64,000 nucleotides of DNA from UBA5158 sp963692955 (GCA_963692955.1 OY843587.1:62001-126000), one strand, 5' to 3'. Positions 27,811 through 37,084 are shown, numbered from the stretch's first letter. Notes: generated by a model not told the origin, from the sequence alone. A program made the numbers and translations.

Positions 27811-28800
27811 ATGCTGACGCTAACGACAAAAGGCTTATATTGCCGGGCCGGCGATTTTTATATCGACCCGACGCGCGTGGTGCAAAACGCGGTGATCACG
27901 CACGCGCACAGCGATCACGCGCGCAAGGGCAGTAAACGTTATTATTGCGTGACCTCAGGCGTATCATTACTGAAAGCGCGCCTAGGTCAACACATCGGCG
28001 TCGATGCGCATGGTTATGGCGAAAGTTTTTATTTTAACGATGTTAAAATTTCTTTTCATGGCGCCGGACATATTCTGGGTTCTTCGCAAGTGCGCATCGA
28101 ATATCTTGGCGAAGTGTGGGTCGTCTCGGGAGATTACAAACGCGAAGCTGACCCCACCTGTGAGCCCTTTGAGAGCGTACCCTGCGATGTGTTTATCACC
28201 GAAGCGACCTTTGGCACCCCGGCTTTTCGCTGGGAAAAAAGCGCTAACTTAGGCAAAGAAATTTTTGCTTGGTGGCAACGCAACGCGGCACTAGGAATGA
28301 ATAGTTTATTGTATGCCTACTCGCTGGGAAAAACGCAACGCATTCTCGGTGAGCTGGCCGCGTTAGCGGACAAACCCATTTACTGCGATCCGAAAGCCAC
28401 CGCGATCAATGATTGTTACCGCAGTCAAGGTATGCAACTCGCGGCGACAGTGTGTTTAAGCAGCATTGCTACCAGTACTGCGTTGCGCGGTGAATTGTTC
28501 ATCGCGCCATTTTCTTTTATGCGCTCGCCAGCGGCGAGTTTACTAGGTAATAAATACAAAACCGCTTTTGCGTCCGGCTGGGTGCGCACCCGCTCGAATA
28601 GTTTTGATAAAAATTTTTTAATGTCTGATCACGCGGATTGGGATGATTTGTTGCTAAGCATTAAAGAATCCCAAGCCAAGCGCGTTTACGTGCAGCACCG
28701 GCAAGGCGCGCTAATCCGCAAATTGAAAACATTAGGCATTAAAGCGTTCCACGCTAGCGCGTTAATTCCCAAATATCCCAATCAACTCGCGTTTTTTTAA
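27811..28800 (+). CDS. Metallo-beta-lactamase-fold DNA exonuclease (ligase-associated type)
   Basis: 329 residues of the beta-CASP/SNM1-like 'DNA ligase-associated exonuclease' family. The metal site is THAHSDHA (HxHxDH, 31-36), with GAGHILGS, SGDYKRE (Asp ligand) and the late MSDHADWDD segment. The usual neighbours of this family (ATP-dependent DNA ligase, Lhr-like helicase, phosphoesterase) are absent. The gene is instead followed after two bases by a PD-(D/E)XK/XPD-like helicase. The pair probably processes damaged or crosslinked DNA ends. The start ATG 27811 is the first in frame with good family alignment. Confidence 0.88.
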   Translation: MLTLTTKGLYCRAGDFYIDPTRVVQNAVITHAHSDHARKGSKRYYCVTSGVSLLKARLGQHIGVDAHGYGESFYFNDVKISFHGAGHILGSSQVRIEYLGEVWVVSGDYKREADPTCEPFESVPCDVFITEATFGTPAFRWEKSANLGKEIFAWWQRNAALGMNSLLYAYSLGKTQRILGELAALADKPIYCDPKATAINDCYRSQGMQLAATVCLSSIATSTALRGELFIAPFSFMRSPAASLLGNKYKTAFASGWVRTRSNSFDKNFLMSDHADWDDLLLSIKESQAKRVYVQHRQGALIRKLKTLGIKAFHASALIPKYPNQLAFF

Positions 28801-28802
28801 TC

Positions 28803-31217
28803 ATGAATAAAATAATTAAAATAGGCGTCGCTGATTTCGCGCTGCCGGCGCCGCGCGTTGGCAGCATAGAACAATATTCAGGTTTTAGCCGCGGCGCCCT
28901 TATCGGGATGGAATTGCATCAAAGAATTCAAGCCGCGCGCAAAGCCGCGCACGCGGATTATCAAGCCGAAGTGAAAACTGTGCAGCGTTTTGATGCCGAA
29001 GATTATTGCTTCGAAGTGGGCGGACGCATGGATGGAGTTTTTCAACAACCTCAATTTACGATTGAAGAAATTAAAACGGCATTTAATATTAAAGAATTGC
29101 AGCAGCGTTTGTTGGCTAGCCTTGACACGCATCCTTATTGCTTGCAGTTAAAAACTTATGGCTACATCCATTGGTTGAAAACCCAAGCTAAATCGGCGCT
29201 GCGCTTACACTTAGTTTCATCGCGCAATGGCAAGCATCTTAATTTGGAATTAGACCTCGATATTGAAACTTATGAACGTTGGTTAAAATTGCGGTTGCAG
29301 GAATTAACCTTGGCCGCTAAACGTGATGAACAGCGCGGCAAACGCCGCAAACTAACCGCGCGCCAATTGCAATTTCCTTACGCTAATACCCGGCCGGGTC
29401 AAGCGGAGTTAATGACGACGATTGAAAATGGCATGCAAGCCAAGCAGCGCATGTTAATTCAAGCCCCCACCGGTTTAGGCAAAACTATTGGTGTATTGTA
29501 TCCCGTGTTAAAAGAAGCGTTAACGCGCGGCCAAAAAGTAATTTATGTCACGCCGAAAAACAGCCAACACGCAATCGCCGAAGATGCCGTCGCGCGTTTA
29601 CAAGCGAGCGGCGCGCGCATCAAATCTATGACGCTGACGGCAAAAAGTAAAATGTGTTTTAAAGAAGAAGTGTTATGCAATCCGGATTATTGTGAATTTG
29701 CAAAAGACCATTACACGAAAGTCGCGCAGCACCATTTGCCGGACAAGCTCGCCAAGAAAAAATTACTTAACGCCAAGGCTTTTAAAAAAATAGCCCGTCA
29801 ATACGAGGTATGTCCCGCCGAACTGCAATTTGAAGCTATCGGAAATGTGGAAACCGTCATTTGCGATTACAATTATGTTTTTTCCCCGCGCGCGGACGGT
29901 AAGTTAACGGCGAATGTGTTCGCTAAAAAAAGCAAACCGAATTTAATTATCGACGAAGCGCACAATCTACCCGCGCGCGCGATGGATTATTATTCGCCGG
30001 CTTTATCCGCCGCTGTGTTAGATAATTTACGTCATGCGTGTGAATCTCTGCCCGCAAAATTTAAAATAACAGCGCAAACCGTTATTGATGAATGCGTGAA
30101 AATTATTAAAGCCTGTTCACAAAAATCCGCGCCCTGCAAAATTGATCCGCCGCTAGAACCTTTCATGACGCAAGATGAAAAAATTCAAGCGCTTTTGACG
30201 GCCTATTTAGCAGCCGACGTGGAAATAAAAACCGGCGACGCTATCATGGAGTTAAGCTTTTATTGGTCGGAGTTTACCGCGGCGTTAGAATTTATCGCGC
30301 TGGACCGACCCGAATTTTTTGTGATTCATACGCCCAGACCGCTCATGCTTAGCATTGTCTGCTGCGACGCCGCCGAACTGCTTAAACCGGTCTACGCGGA
30401 CTTTGCGCACACCGTCGGCTTTTCCGCGACCTTGAAACCGTTCGACTATTACCGGCGCTTGTCCGGACTGGAAGAAACTATTTTAGCAGAGGAATTTATT
30501 TCCTCATTTCCACGCGCAAACCGCAAGCTGCTTATCATTCCACAAATTTCGTCGAAATATTCTGACCGCGCGCGCAGCTATCCGCGCATCGCCGAAACCA
30601 TCCAAAAAATTTCCGCGCTTCAGTCAGGCAATTATTTCGTTTTCTTGCCTAGCTTTGAATTTCTGGAACGTTTAATAGAAATTTTTATCCCCCCCAGCGG
30701 TTTTAACATTTTACGTCAGCGCCGCGGCATGGCTTTGAATGAAGCGCATGACATTTTAAATCAATTAAAACACTGCACCCGCGCGCATGTTCTGTTCGCG
30801 GTACAAGGCGGTATTTTTTCCGAAGGTGTAGATTATCCTGGCGACATGGCGATCGGCGTTTTCATCGTCGGGCCGCCGTTGCCAAATTTTGATTTAAAAC
30901 GCGAAAGCATGAAACGTTATTACGAAGAAAAATTTTCGCAAGGTTTTGATTACGCCTACACTTATCCCGCCATGGCCAAAGCCATTCAAGCGGCGGGGCG
31001 CTTGATCCGTTCTGAAGCCGATAAAGGCGTTATTATTTTAATGGATAATCGTTTTTTGCAAACGAGTTTTGTCAATTGCATGCCTAAGGATTGGTTTGAC
31101 GAAGATATCAAAGAAAATGTCTCTGCGAAGATCCTGCAAGATATCACGGATTTTTGGGAACAAGTTCGGGGTGGAACTAAATCCCTTGCGTCGGCTCTAG
31201 CGGATTGTCCTGATTAG
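28803..31217 (+). CDS. PD-(D/E)XK nuclease fused to XPD/DinG-like Fe-S helicase
   Basis: 804 residues. The N-terminal ~160 residues show a RecB/Cas4-type nuclease site: His39, Asp77 in GRMDGV, Glu89-x-Lys91 in EEIK, and Q115-x3-Y119. The superfamily 2 helicase follows, with Walker A APTGLGKT (221-228) and the DEAH box (384-387). Four cysteines (285, 292, 297, 337) lie between them in the position of the XPD/FancJ iron-sulphur cluster. Motifs GFSATLKP and QAAGRLIRS complete the core. The fusion would couple 5'-3' unwinding with cutting. It starts two bases after the exonuclease stop, so the two are surely co-translated. Specific pathway not known. Confidence 0.88.
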   Translation: MNKIIKIGVADFALPAPRVGSIEQYSGFSRGALIGMELHQRIQAARKAAHADYQAEVKTVQRFDAEDYCFEVGGRMDGVFQQPQFTIEEIKTAFNIKELQQRLLASLDTHPYCLQLKTYGYIHWLKTQAKSALRLHLVSSRNGKHLNLELDLDIETYERWLKLRLQELTLAAKRDEQRGKRRKLTARQLQFPYANTRPGQAELMTTIENGMQAKQRMLIQAPTGLGKTIGVLYPVLKEALTRGQKVIYVTPKNSQHAIAEDAVARLQASGARIKSMTLTAKSKMCFKEEVLCNPDYCEFAKDHYTKVAQHHLPDKLAKKKLLNAKAFKKIARQYEVCPAELQFEAIGNVETVICDYNYVFSPRADGKLTANVFAKKSKPNLIIDEAHNLPARAMDYYSPALSAAVLDNLRHACESLPAKFKITAQTVIDECVKIIKACSQKSAPCKIDPPLEPFMTQDEKIQALLTAYLAADVEIKTGDAIMELSFYWSEFTAALEFIALDRPEFFVIHTPRPLMLSIVCCDAAELLKPVYADFAHTVGFSATLKPFDYYRRLSGLEETILAEEFISSFPRANRKLLIIPQISSKYSDRARSYPRIAETIQKISALQSGNYFVFLPSFEFLERLIEIFIPPSGFNILRQRRGMALNEAHDILNQLKHCTRAHVLFAVQGGIFSEGVDYPGDMAIGVFIVGPPLPNFDLKRESMKRYYEEKFSQGFDYAYTYPAMAKAIQAAGRLIRSEADKGVIILMDNRFLQTSFVNCMPKDWFDEDIKENVSAKILQDITDFWEQVRGGTKSLASALADCPD

Positions 31218-31299
31218 GCTTAGGCTTATGTTTGTGACTCGGTATATCTTTTGAAGGCGTTTTTACCGGGTCATCATTTGGATGCGGTTCCCTGGCCAT
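31177..31299 (-). CDS. Small unannotated ORF (40 residues, Pro/Asp/Lys-rich)
   Basis: ATG 31299 is preceded by AAGGAAAA seven bases upstream, a strong ribosome site. The frame runs 40 codons to TAG at 31177-31179. The product is hydrophilic and repetitive in Pro and Lys (DDPVKTPSKDIPSHKHKPKP), lacks a signal peptide and overlaps the 3' end of the helicase gene by 41 bases. There is no homology to judge it by. The good SD and distinctive composition make it more than noise, but not certain. Confidence 0.45.
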   Translation of the reverse strand: MAREPHPNDDPVKTPSKDIPSHKHKPKPNQDNPLEPTQGI

Positions 31300-31460
31300 T
31301 TGCTTTTCCTTATAATGATTTCTTTTACTATAACATATTTCAATACCTTACAGAGAGCAGGAAAAAAAGCGCTAAAAATCGCGATTTTATTTCATTTTCA
31401 CATTCAAACACTTACGCATTTTTTATATTCCAAGTAGAACTATAAGCTTAATTCTAGGGG

Positions 31461-31466
31461 TATAAT
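31461..31466 (+). promoter_or_regulatory. -10 element upstream of the His/Tyr-rich peptide
   Basis: A perfect TATAAT lies 70 bases before the start codon. The -35 region is not recognisable. The flanking 31313-31535 is AT-rich and holds no other feature. Confidence 0.4.
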
Positions 31467-31535
31467 TATAGTGTAGAAACATATTATTGATGATGCAGAC
31501 CTTCATACTAACAACTCATAAAAAGGGGAAAGATC

Positions 31536-31742
31536 ATGAAAAATTCAGTCGTTAAATTTCTGTTAGCAGCATCTATCGCACTGAGCTTATCTTCAGCCGC
31601 GACCGTTGCTGAAGCTTATCATTGCCGCTGGGTACACAGTCATTATTATCATGGCCGTTATGTTCCTAGCCATCGCGTTTGCTATGGCAATCATCATCAC
31701 CACGGCTGCGCATGGAGAAATGGTTCGCGCGTTTGCTGGTAA
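31536..31742 (+). CDS. Small secreted His/Tyr-rich protein
   Basis: 68 residues with a Sec signal peptide (FLLAASIALSLSSAATVAEA) cleaved before YHCRW. The ~40-residue mature peptide holds about eleven histidines, six tyrosines and four cysteines, including an HHHH run, so it could bind transition metals or be disulfide-linked. ATG 31536 follows AAGGGGAAAG. It is monocistronic, with its own -10 and a strong terminator at 31778-31812. Function is unknown; metal binding is inferred from composition. Confidence 0.7.
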   Translation: MKNSVVKFLLAASIALSLSSAATVAEAYHCRWVHSHYYHGRYVPSHRVCYGNHHHHGCAWRNGSRVCW

Positions 31743-31777
31743 GCTGCAAAGAGAGAGTAGTAATGAAGATCTGACAA

Positions 31778-31812
31778 ATCGCGCCAGTTGGCTCTGGCGC
31801 GATAGTTTTTTT
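31778..31812 (+). terminator. Strong intrinsic terminator
   Basis: ATCGCGCCAG (31778-31787) pairs perfectly with CTGGCGCGAT (31794-31803) around a 6-base loop, followed after two bases by seven T (31806-31812). It ends the His/Tyr-rich peptide transcript. Confidence 0.9.
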
Positions 31813-31960
31813 CAGGAGAACGTTCATGCCTAACTCTAGCCGCAAATTGGCAGTGGTCGCATCTGGCATTACCTGCCCGATCACGCGGAAAATTTTTTTG
31901 AATAGTGACACGATCTACCCAAACCATACCGCTCGGCAAAAACTTTGCGGCTTGGCTAAG

Positions 31961-32146
31961 CTACACTTTCTCACGCCGCAGCCGCACATTGATTTCGATC
32001 TTTTTGCTATCCGGATAAGTATTCCACTCAATGACTTCAAGCGCTGTGCGGCCGCAGCCTATGCAAATTTCATCGCCCATGTTAGTCGAACTGCAAATAC
32101 CTACGCAAGGGCTATCGGTTAAATCTCTTTCGCCGTTAACTTTCAT
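31961..32146 (-). CDS. DUF1289 small cysteine protein
   Basis: 61 residues with the DUF1289 signature: SPCVGIC near residue 12, then CIGCGRTALEVIEW, giving four cysteines that probably bind iron-sulphur or zinc. Family members are small and often encoded beside metabolic genes. Its ATG overlaps the folA stop (ATGA at 32143-32146), so it is translated from the folA message. Confidence 0.85.
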   Translation of the reverse strand: MKVNGERDLTDSPCVGICSSTNMGDEICIGCGRTALEVIEWNTYPDSKKIEINVRLRREKV

Positions 32147-32634
32147 TCTTTCACGCGGTCGAGGATGGAAAAACTAAAGGGAAAAGGATTTTTTTCATCG
32201 GCGGGGTGTTCCACTACCGAACTTTCATGCCATTCGGTTTTTATCAATTCAGGAAAGTACGCGTCGCCATCAAAATTTTTATGCACACGGGTCAAGTAAA
32301 TTCTTTCGATACGCGGAAACAACATTTCATAAATCAAAGAACCGCCGATGATATAAAGTTCTTCGCTGTAACCCGCGGCTTCCAACGCGCACTCCGCGGA
32401 GTTACACACCACACAACCGGCCGCTTGAAAACTTGGGTCGCGTGAAATGATAATATTGCAGCGGCCAGGTAAGGGGCGGCCGATGGATTCGTAAGTTTTA
32501 CGCCCCATGATGATTGGCTTACCCATGGTGATTTCTTTGAAATGGGCTAAATCAGCGGGCAAATGCCAAGGTAATTTATTGCCGTTACCAATGACGCGGT
32601 TTTCAGACATGGCAACAATCGCGGCTATGCGCAT
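32143..32634 (-). CDS. folA: Dihydrofolate reductase
   Basis: 163 residues. It reduces dihydrofolate to tetrahydrofolate with NADPH. Seen in sequence: N-terminal IAAIVAMSENRVIG, the substrate-site LPWHLPADLAHFK with the catalytic acid, the NADPH-binding MGRKTYESIGRPLPGR, and IIGGSLIYEMLFP. Length equals the bacterial norm. It is coupled to the DUF1289 gene downstream. Confidence 0.96.
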   Translation of the reverse strand: MRIAAIVAMSENRVIGNGNKLPWHLPADLAHFKEITMGKPIIMGRKTYESIGRPLPGRCNIIISRDPSFQAAGCVVCNSAECALEAAGYSEELYIIGGSLIYEMLFPRIERIYLTRVHKNFDGDAYFPELIKTEWHESSVVEHPADEKNPFPFSFSILDRVKE

Positions 32635-32671
32635 GGGCTTTCCTTAATTCGAAAATTATTTTAATAGTCTC

Positions 32672-33883
32672 TCATACGCGCGCAAGCTCCGGCAAATCAT
32701 TCCGGTTTCCCGCCGCGTACTCGGCTAAGAAATTTTTAACAAAATCGGTTTTGTTTGTCAGGTTTAAACCGGCGTTACGTAATAACTTCACCGGCTGATA
32801 GTCACTCGCGAAGAGATTCTTTATCAGCGCCACAAACGCCAGCATCGCCGTGTTATCGCCTTTGCGCCAACGCTCATAGCGGCGCAAATTCGCAAAACTC
32901 GCGTAATCACGCTGTTTCGCGTGCGCCGTCGCGATCACATCGGCGAGTGCCACGGCATCCAGCAAACCTAAATTAACTCCTTGTCCGGCGAGCGGATGCA
33001 GGGTATGCGCGGCGTCGCCGATCAACGCCAAGCCCGCTTTGACGTACTGTTCCGCGTGCCGCATTTGTAAGGAAAAAGTCTGGCGGCTAGAGACAACTTC
33101 AATGTCCCCTAATGCATTGCCAAACGCTGCGGCTAAGCGCAGTTTAAAATTTTCATCGTCACACGCTAATAATTCACGCGCGAGTTTGGGTGTGGCAGAC
33201 CAAACGATGGAACTCTCATGCGCGTTGCACAACGGTAAAAAAGCTAACGGCCCACTCGCTAAAAAACGCTGCCGCGCGGTTTGCGCGTGCGCTTGCTGCG
33301 TTTTGACGGTCGCGACGATGGCGTCGTGTTCATACGCGCGCGCCTTCACTGCAATGTTGGCCGCGTCACGCAGCCACGAATTAGCGCCGTCAGCGGCGAT
33401 AATTACTTTTGCGTGTAACACGCCGTGCTGCGCCGTCGTTAATTCATTGCCGGAATTAGTTTCCCGCAGCGCGAGTAATTCCACCGGCGCGAGTACGTGA
33501 ATAGAGTTTTTCGTCGCGAGTGCTTCAAATAAAGCATCCCGCAGCACGGCGTCTTCAATAATATATCCCAACGCGGGAGTATTGAGTTTCGCGCTGTCAA
33601 ATTCAACTTGTCCCGCGCCATGCGCATCCCAGACACGCATTTTTTTATAAGGGCTCACGCGTTTGGCGTTGATGGCGTCCCAGACTTGTAAGCGTTGAAA
33701 AATACGCTGCGATGCCAGCGTAATCGCACTGACGCGGCCTTCGGTTTGGTTTTCTTTCCAGCGGGGGGTTATGTTTTTAGCATCTAACAGCGCGATGCGC
33801 AAAGACGTTTTTTTCGCGAGCGCGAGCGCGGCGGTCGCGCCCACGCTGCCTGCTCCTACAATGATAACGTCAAATTGAGACAT
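32672..33883 (-). CDS. ubiH: UbiH/VisC-family FAD monooxygenase
   Basis: 403 residues. It belongs to the ubiquinone-ring hydroxylase family. The N-terminal FAD-binding GAGSVGATAALALA (11-24), the central DGANSWLR and the late GDAAHTLHPLAGQGVNLG are all present. Which ring position it hydroxylates (UbiH, UbiI or UbiF type) cannot be told from sequence alone, so the symbol is provisional. It follows algC by 22 bases. Confidence 0.85.
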   Translation of the reverse strand: MSQFDVIIVGAGSVGATAALALAKKTSLRIALLDAKNITPRWKENQTEGRVSAITLASQRIFQRLQVWDAINAKRVSPYKKMRVWDAHGAGQVEFDSAKLNTPALGYIIEDAVLRDALFEALATKNSIHVLAPVELLALRETNSGNELTTAQHGVLHAKVIIAADGANSWLRDAANIAVKARAYEHDAIVATVKTQQAHAQTARQRFLASGPLAFLPLCNAHESSIVWSATPKLARELLACDDENFKLRLAAAFGNALGDIEVVSSRQTFSLQMRHAEQYVKAGLALIGDAAHTLHPLAGQGVNLGLLDAVALADVIATAHAKQRDYASFANLRRYERWRKGDNTAMLAFVALIKNLFASDYQPVKLLRNAGLNLTNKTDFVKNFLAEYAAGNRNDLPELARV

Positions 33884-33905
33884 AAAAATATTTCACCTAG
33901 ACGGG

Positions 33906-35291
33906 TTAAAAAGGCAACTCTAACGTGGGTTCAACTCCTAAAATAAATTCGCGGAATAACGCTTGAATGGTCTCTAATACTTTTTGGCTATTCGCTTCGA
34001 AGCGCATGACTAAACACGGCGTCGTGTTAGACGGTCTGATCAACCCCCAACCGTCGCTAAAATTCACCCGCAAACCATCGATCGTCATAACTTGCAGCGC
34101 GGTTTTAAAATCGGCGCTGGAAATTAATTTTTCCATCAAACGAAATTTATGATCATCGCGCACTAAAATTTTTAATTCCGGCGTATTCACACTGTCAGGA
34201 ATTTTTTTAAAAAGTGAATCCATGTCGTCGTCGCCGGCGGCTAAAATTTCCAGCAAGCGCGCGCCCGCATAAATCGCGTCGTCAAAACCATACCAACGGT
34301 CGCGGAAAAAGATATGCCCACTCATTTCTCCCGCCAACAGCGCTTGCGTTTCCGCGAGCTTGGCTTTAATTAAGGAATGGCCGGTTTTCCACATGATGGG
34401 CTCGCCGCCGTTTTCAGAAATGACGGACGCGAGATGGCTTGTGCATTTCACGTCATAAATAATTTTCGCGCCCGGGTGATGGATTAAAATATCTTTAGCG
34501 AACAACATTAATAAACGGTCCGGCCAAATAATTTCGCCTTGTTTAGTCACGACGCCGATGCGATCGCCATCGCCGTCGAAAGCTAAACCGACATCCGCGC
34601 CGATAGCTTTTACTTTTTTAATTAAATCTTTTAAATTGTCCGGCTGACTGGGATCGGGATGATGATGCGGGAACGTGCCATCGACGTCGCAATATAATTC
34701 ATGCACGTCACAACCTAATTGCCGATACAACTCTGGCGCCACCAACCCAGGCACGCCGTTGCCGCAATCGACGACGACTTTCAAAGGCCGCGCGAGTTTT
34801 ACCGTATTGTGAATGTGCGTGATGTAACGCTCAGTGACGTTTAATACGTTCATATCACCGTGGCCGGTGTGAAAACGCTGCTCGATGATGCGGTCATACA
34901 AACCCATGATGCCGTCTTCAGCCAACGTCTTACCATCGATCACGATTTTCAAACCATTGTATTCCGGTGGATTATGACTGCCGGTGAGCATCACGCCGGA
35001 ATGCGTGTCAAACACATGCGTCGCGTAATACAACAACGGCGTGGGCGCGACTTCGATATCCACCACGTCACAACCCGTCGATAAAATTCCTTTGCACAAC
35101 GCCGCCGCTAACACTGGGCCTGACAATCTGCCGTCTCTACCGACCGCGATACATTTTTCGCCATTCTCTAACGCGAGCGAGCCGATCGCTTTGCCGATGG
35201 CGGTGACGCTGTCGACCGTTAAACTTTCGTCGACGATGCCGCGTATGTCATAAGCGCGAAAGATGGATTGATCAATGGTGTTTTCTAACAT
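33906..35291 (-). CDS. algC: Phosphomannomutase/phosphoglucomutase
   Basis: 461 residues of the alpha-D-phosphohexomutase family. It interconverts hexose 1- and 6-phosphates for LPS, alginate or nucleotide sugars. Visible are FRAYDIRGI, the phosphoserine loop TGSHNPPEYNG, the metal-binding DGDGDRIG, and GEMSGHIFF, the sugar-recognition loop. The length and DRWYGFDDAIYA segment match the bifunctional AlgC type. It lies in the coaBC-dut-algC order common in Gammaproteobacteria. Confidence 0.93.
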   Translation of the reverse strand: MLENTIDQSIFRAYDIRGIVDESLTVDSVTAIGKAIGSLALENGEKCIAVGRDGRLSGPVLAAALCKGILSTGCDVVDIEVAPTPLLYYATHVFDTHSGVMLTGSHNPPEYNGLKIVIDGKTLAEDGIMGLYDRIIEQRFHTGHGDMNVLNVTERYITHIHNTVKLARPLKVVVDCGNGVPGLVAPELYRQLGCDVHELYCDVDGTFPHHHPDPSQPDNLKDLIKKVKAIGADVGLAFDGDGDRIGVVTKQGEIIWPDRLLMLFAKDILIHHPGAKIIYDVKCTSHLASVISENGGEPIMWKTGHSLIKAKLAETQALLAGEMSGHIFFRDRWYGFDDAIYAGARLLEILAAGDDDMDSLFKKIPDSVNTPELKILVRDDHKFRLMEKLISSADFKTALQVMTIDGLRVNFSDGWGLIRPSNTTPCLVMRFEANSQKVLETIQALFREFILGVEPTLELPF

Positions 35292-35313
35292 GAGTTATTC
35301 ATCCGATAAAAAA

Positions 35314-35811
35314 TTATTTTTTCCCTGAAGACCCAAAACCGCCGGTGCCGCGCGAGGTTTCACCAAATTCTTCGACGACGTCGAATTGCACGCGCGCGAT
35401 CGGTAAAAAAACTAATTGCGCGATGCGGTCACCCGGCTCAATCGTGTAAGCTGCTGTGCCTCTGTTCCAGCATGAAATCATTAACGGACCTTGATAATCC
35501 GCGTCGATTAAACCGACTAAATTTCCCAACACGATGCCGTTCTTATGCCCCAAACCAGAGCGCGGTAAAATCACGGCGGCTAAGCGCGGATCGCCGATGT
35601 AAATAGAAATGCCGGTAGGAATTAAATGCGTGCTGCCAGGTGGCAACGTTAAAGCGGTATCTAAACACGCGCGCAAATCCAAGCCCGCGGAATCAGCGGT
35701 TTCATAACGCGGCAGCGGGTAAGTCGTGCCGATGCGCGGATCTAAAATTTTTAATTGAATCGGCGCATGCGTTTCGGTAAGTTGTGTTTTCATTAATTGT
35801 TCTGCTTGCAT
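35314..35811 (-). CDS. dut: dUTP diphosphatase
   Basis: 165 residues from ATG 35811, preceded by AAGGGAA; ATG 35793 is a possible alternative. It hydrolyses dUTP to dUMP and PPi. Motifs are ADSAGLDLRAC (I), LPRSGLGHKNGI (III-like), GLIDADYQGPL (II), RIAQLVFLP (IV) and the C-terminal RGTGGFGSSGKK (V). Motif V is complete, so the active-site arm is intact. It lies 14 bases after coaBC. Confidence 0.96.
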   Translation of the reverse strand: MQAEQLMKTQLTETHAPIQLKILDPRIGTTYPLPRYETADSAGLDLRACLDTALTLPPGSTHLIPTGISIYIGDPRLAAVILPRSGLGHKNGIVLGNLVGLIDADYQGPLMISCWNRGTAAYTIEPGDRIAQLVFLPIARVQFDVVEEFGETSRGTGGFGSSGKK

Positions 35812-35824
35812 AAAGTTCCCTTTC

Positions 35825-37027
35825 TTAAAGTTTATTAACAAATTGTTTGGCGATGAGCGCCATGAGTTCGCGGGCTAATTTTGTTTTCGACGCTGTTTCG
35901 AAAGCTTGGCGTTGCTCGCCCCATAACGCCGTCACAGTATTTTCATCATTGCCCATCGCGGCGTTATCATTGCCGACGACATTGGCGATAATCATGTCTA
36001 GTTTTTTCTTTTGCATTTTTTGCTGCGCGTGCGCGATCACATCATGCGTCTCCGCCGCGAAACCAATCACGATCGGGCGGGGCGTTAATGCCGCGACAGT
36101 CGCGACGATATCGGGATTGGGGATTAAATCTATGGTTAATTCCGCATCGCCTTTCGGAATTTTTTGGCTGGCGGTTGTTTTACTGCGAAAATCCGCGACC
36201 GCCGCGACGCTAATAAAAATATCGCAGGCCGGCATCGCTTGCATTACCGCGGCCGCCATCTCTGCCGCGCTAATGACATGCAGCATTTGCGCATGCGCGG
36301 GCGGCGTTAAGTTTACCGGCGCGCTGATTAAGGTCACGCGCGCGCCCGCTTCCAACGCCGCGGCCGCTAGTGCGTAACCCATTTTGCCGCTGCTGCCGCT
36401 GCTGATAAAACGCACCGGATCGATCGCTTCCCGCGTCGCGCCCGCGGTGATCACGACGCGCTGTCCCGCTAAACTTCCGCTCGCGAATAATTCCGCGGCG
36501 CGTTTCACAATCTCTAAAGGTTCTATCATTCTGCCGGGGCCGATATCACCGCACGCTTGGCTGCCTTCACCTGGCCCCCAGATAAAGAAATTTTTTGCTT
36601 GCAGCGCTTGCAGATTCGCTTGTGTCATCGTATTCTTCCACATCGCTTGATTCATCGCGGGCGCTAACGCAATCGGCGCTTGCGCCGCCAGACATAACGT
36701 CGTTAATAAATCATTTGCCTCGCCATTCGCTAACCGCGCCATAAAATCCGCCGTCGCCGGCGCGATCACAATCACATCCGCCCAACGCGCCAATTCAATA
36801 TGACCCATCGCCGCTTCCGCTTGCACGTCAAACAAATCATCGTGCACGGGATTGCCAGAGACGGCTTGCATCGTCAAAGGCGTAATAAATTCTTTCGCTT
36901 TCGCCGTCATGACGACGCGCACGGTCGCGCCGGCTTCGCGAAAACGGCGCGCGAGATCAGCGCTTTTATAAGCGGCGATTCCACCCGTGACGCCAAGAAT
37001 GATTTGTTTATGGATAAGACGCTGCAT
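35825..37027 (-). CDS. coaBC: Phosphopantothenoylcysteine synthetase/decarboxylase
   Basis: 400 residues. The N-terminal flavoprotein half (CoaC) has GVTGGIAAYKSADL, the active-site His of MGHIELARWAD and AMNQAMW. The C-terminal CTP-dependent half (CoaB) begins near VVITAGATREAIDPVR and carries SSGKMG and KIPKGD. Together they convert 4'-phosphopantothenate to 4'-phosphopantetheine in CoA synthesis. It is divergent from radC. Confidence 0.95.
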   Translation of the reverse strand: MQRLIHKQIILGVTGGIAAYKSADLARRFREAGATVRVVMTAKAKEFITPLTMQAVSGNPVHDDLFDVQAEAAMGHIELARWADVIVIAPATADFMARLANGEANDLLTTLCLAAQAPIALAPAMNQAMWKNTMTQANLQALQAKNFFIWGPGEGSQACGDIGPGRMIEPLEIVKRAAELFASGSLAGQRVVITAGATREAIDPVRFISSGSSGKMGYALAAAALEAGARVTLISAPVNLTPPAHAQMLHVISAAEMAAAVMQAMPACDIFISVAAVADFRSKTTASQKIPKGDAELTIDLIPNPDIVATVAALTPRPIVIGFAAETHDVIAHAQQKMQKKKLDMIIANVVGNDNAAMGNDENTVTALWGEQRQAFETASKTKLARELMALIAKQFVNKL

Positions 37028-37084
37028 GGATGACCCACACTAGGATGAAAGCCAGCAGTATAACAAATACAAAGGAGTAACTAT

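Noticed and set aside
31251..31445. 64-codon plus-strand ORF after the helicase
   Set aside because: Its start has no SD, and composition is that of AT-rich noncoding DNA; the minus-strand 40-codon ORF here is better supported.
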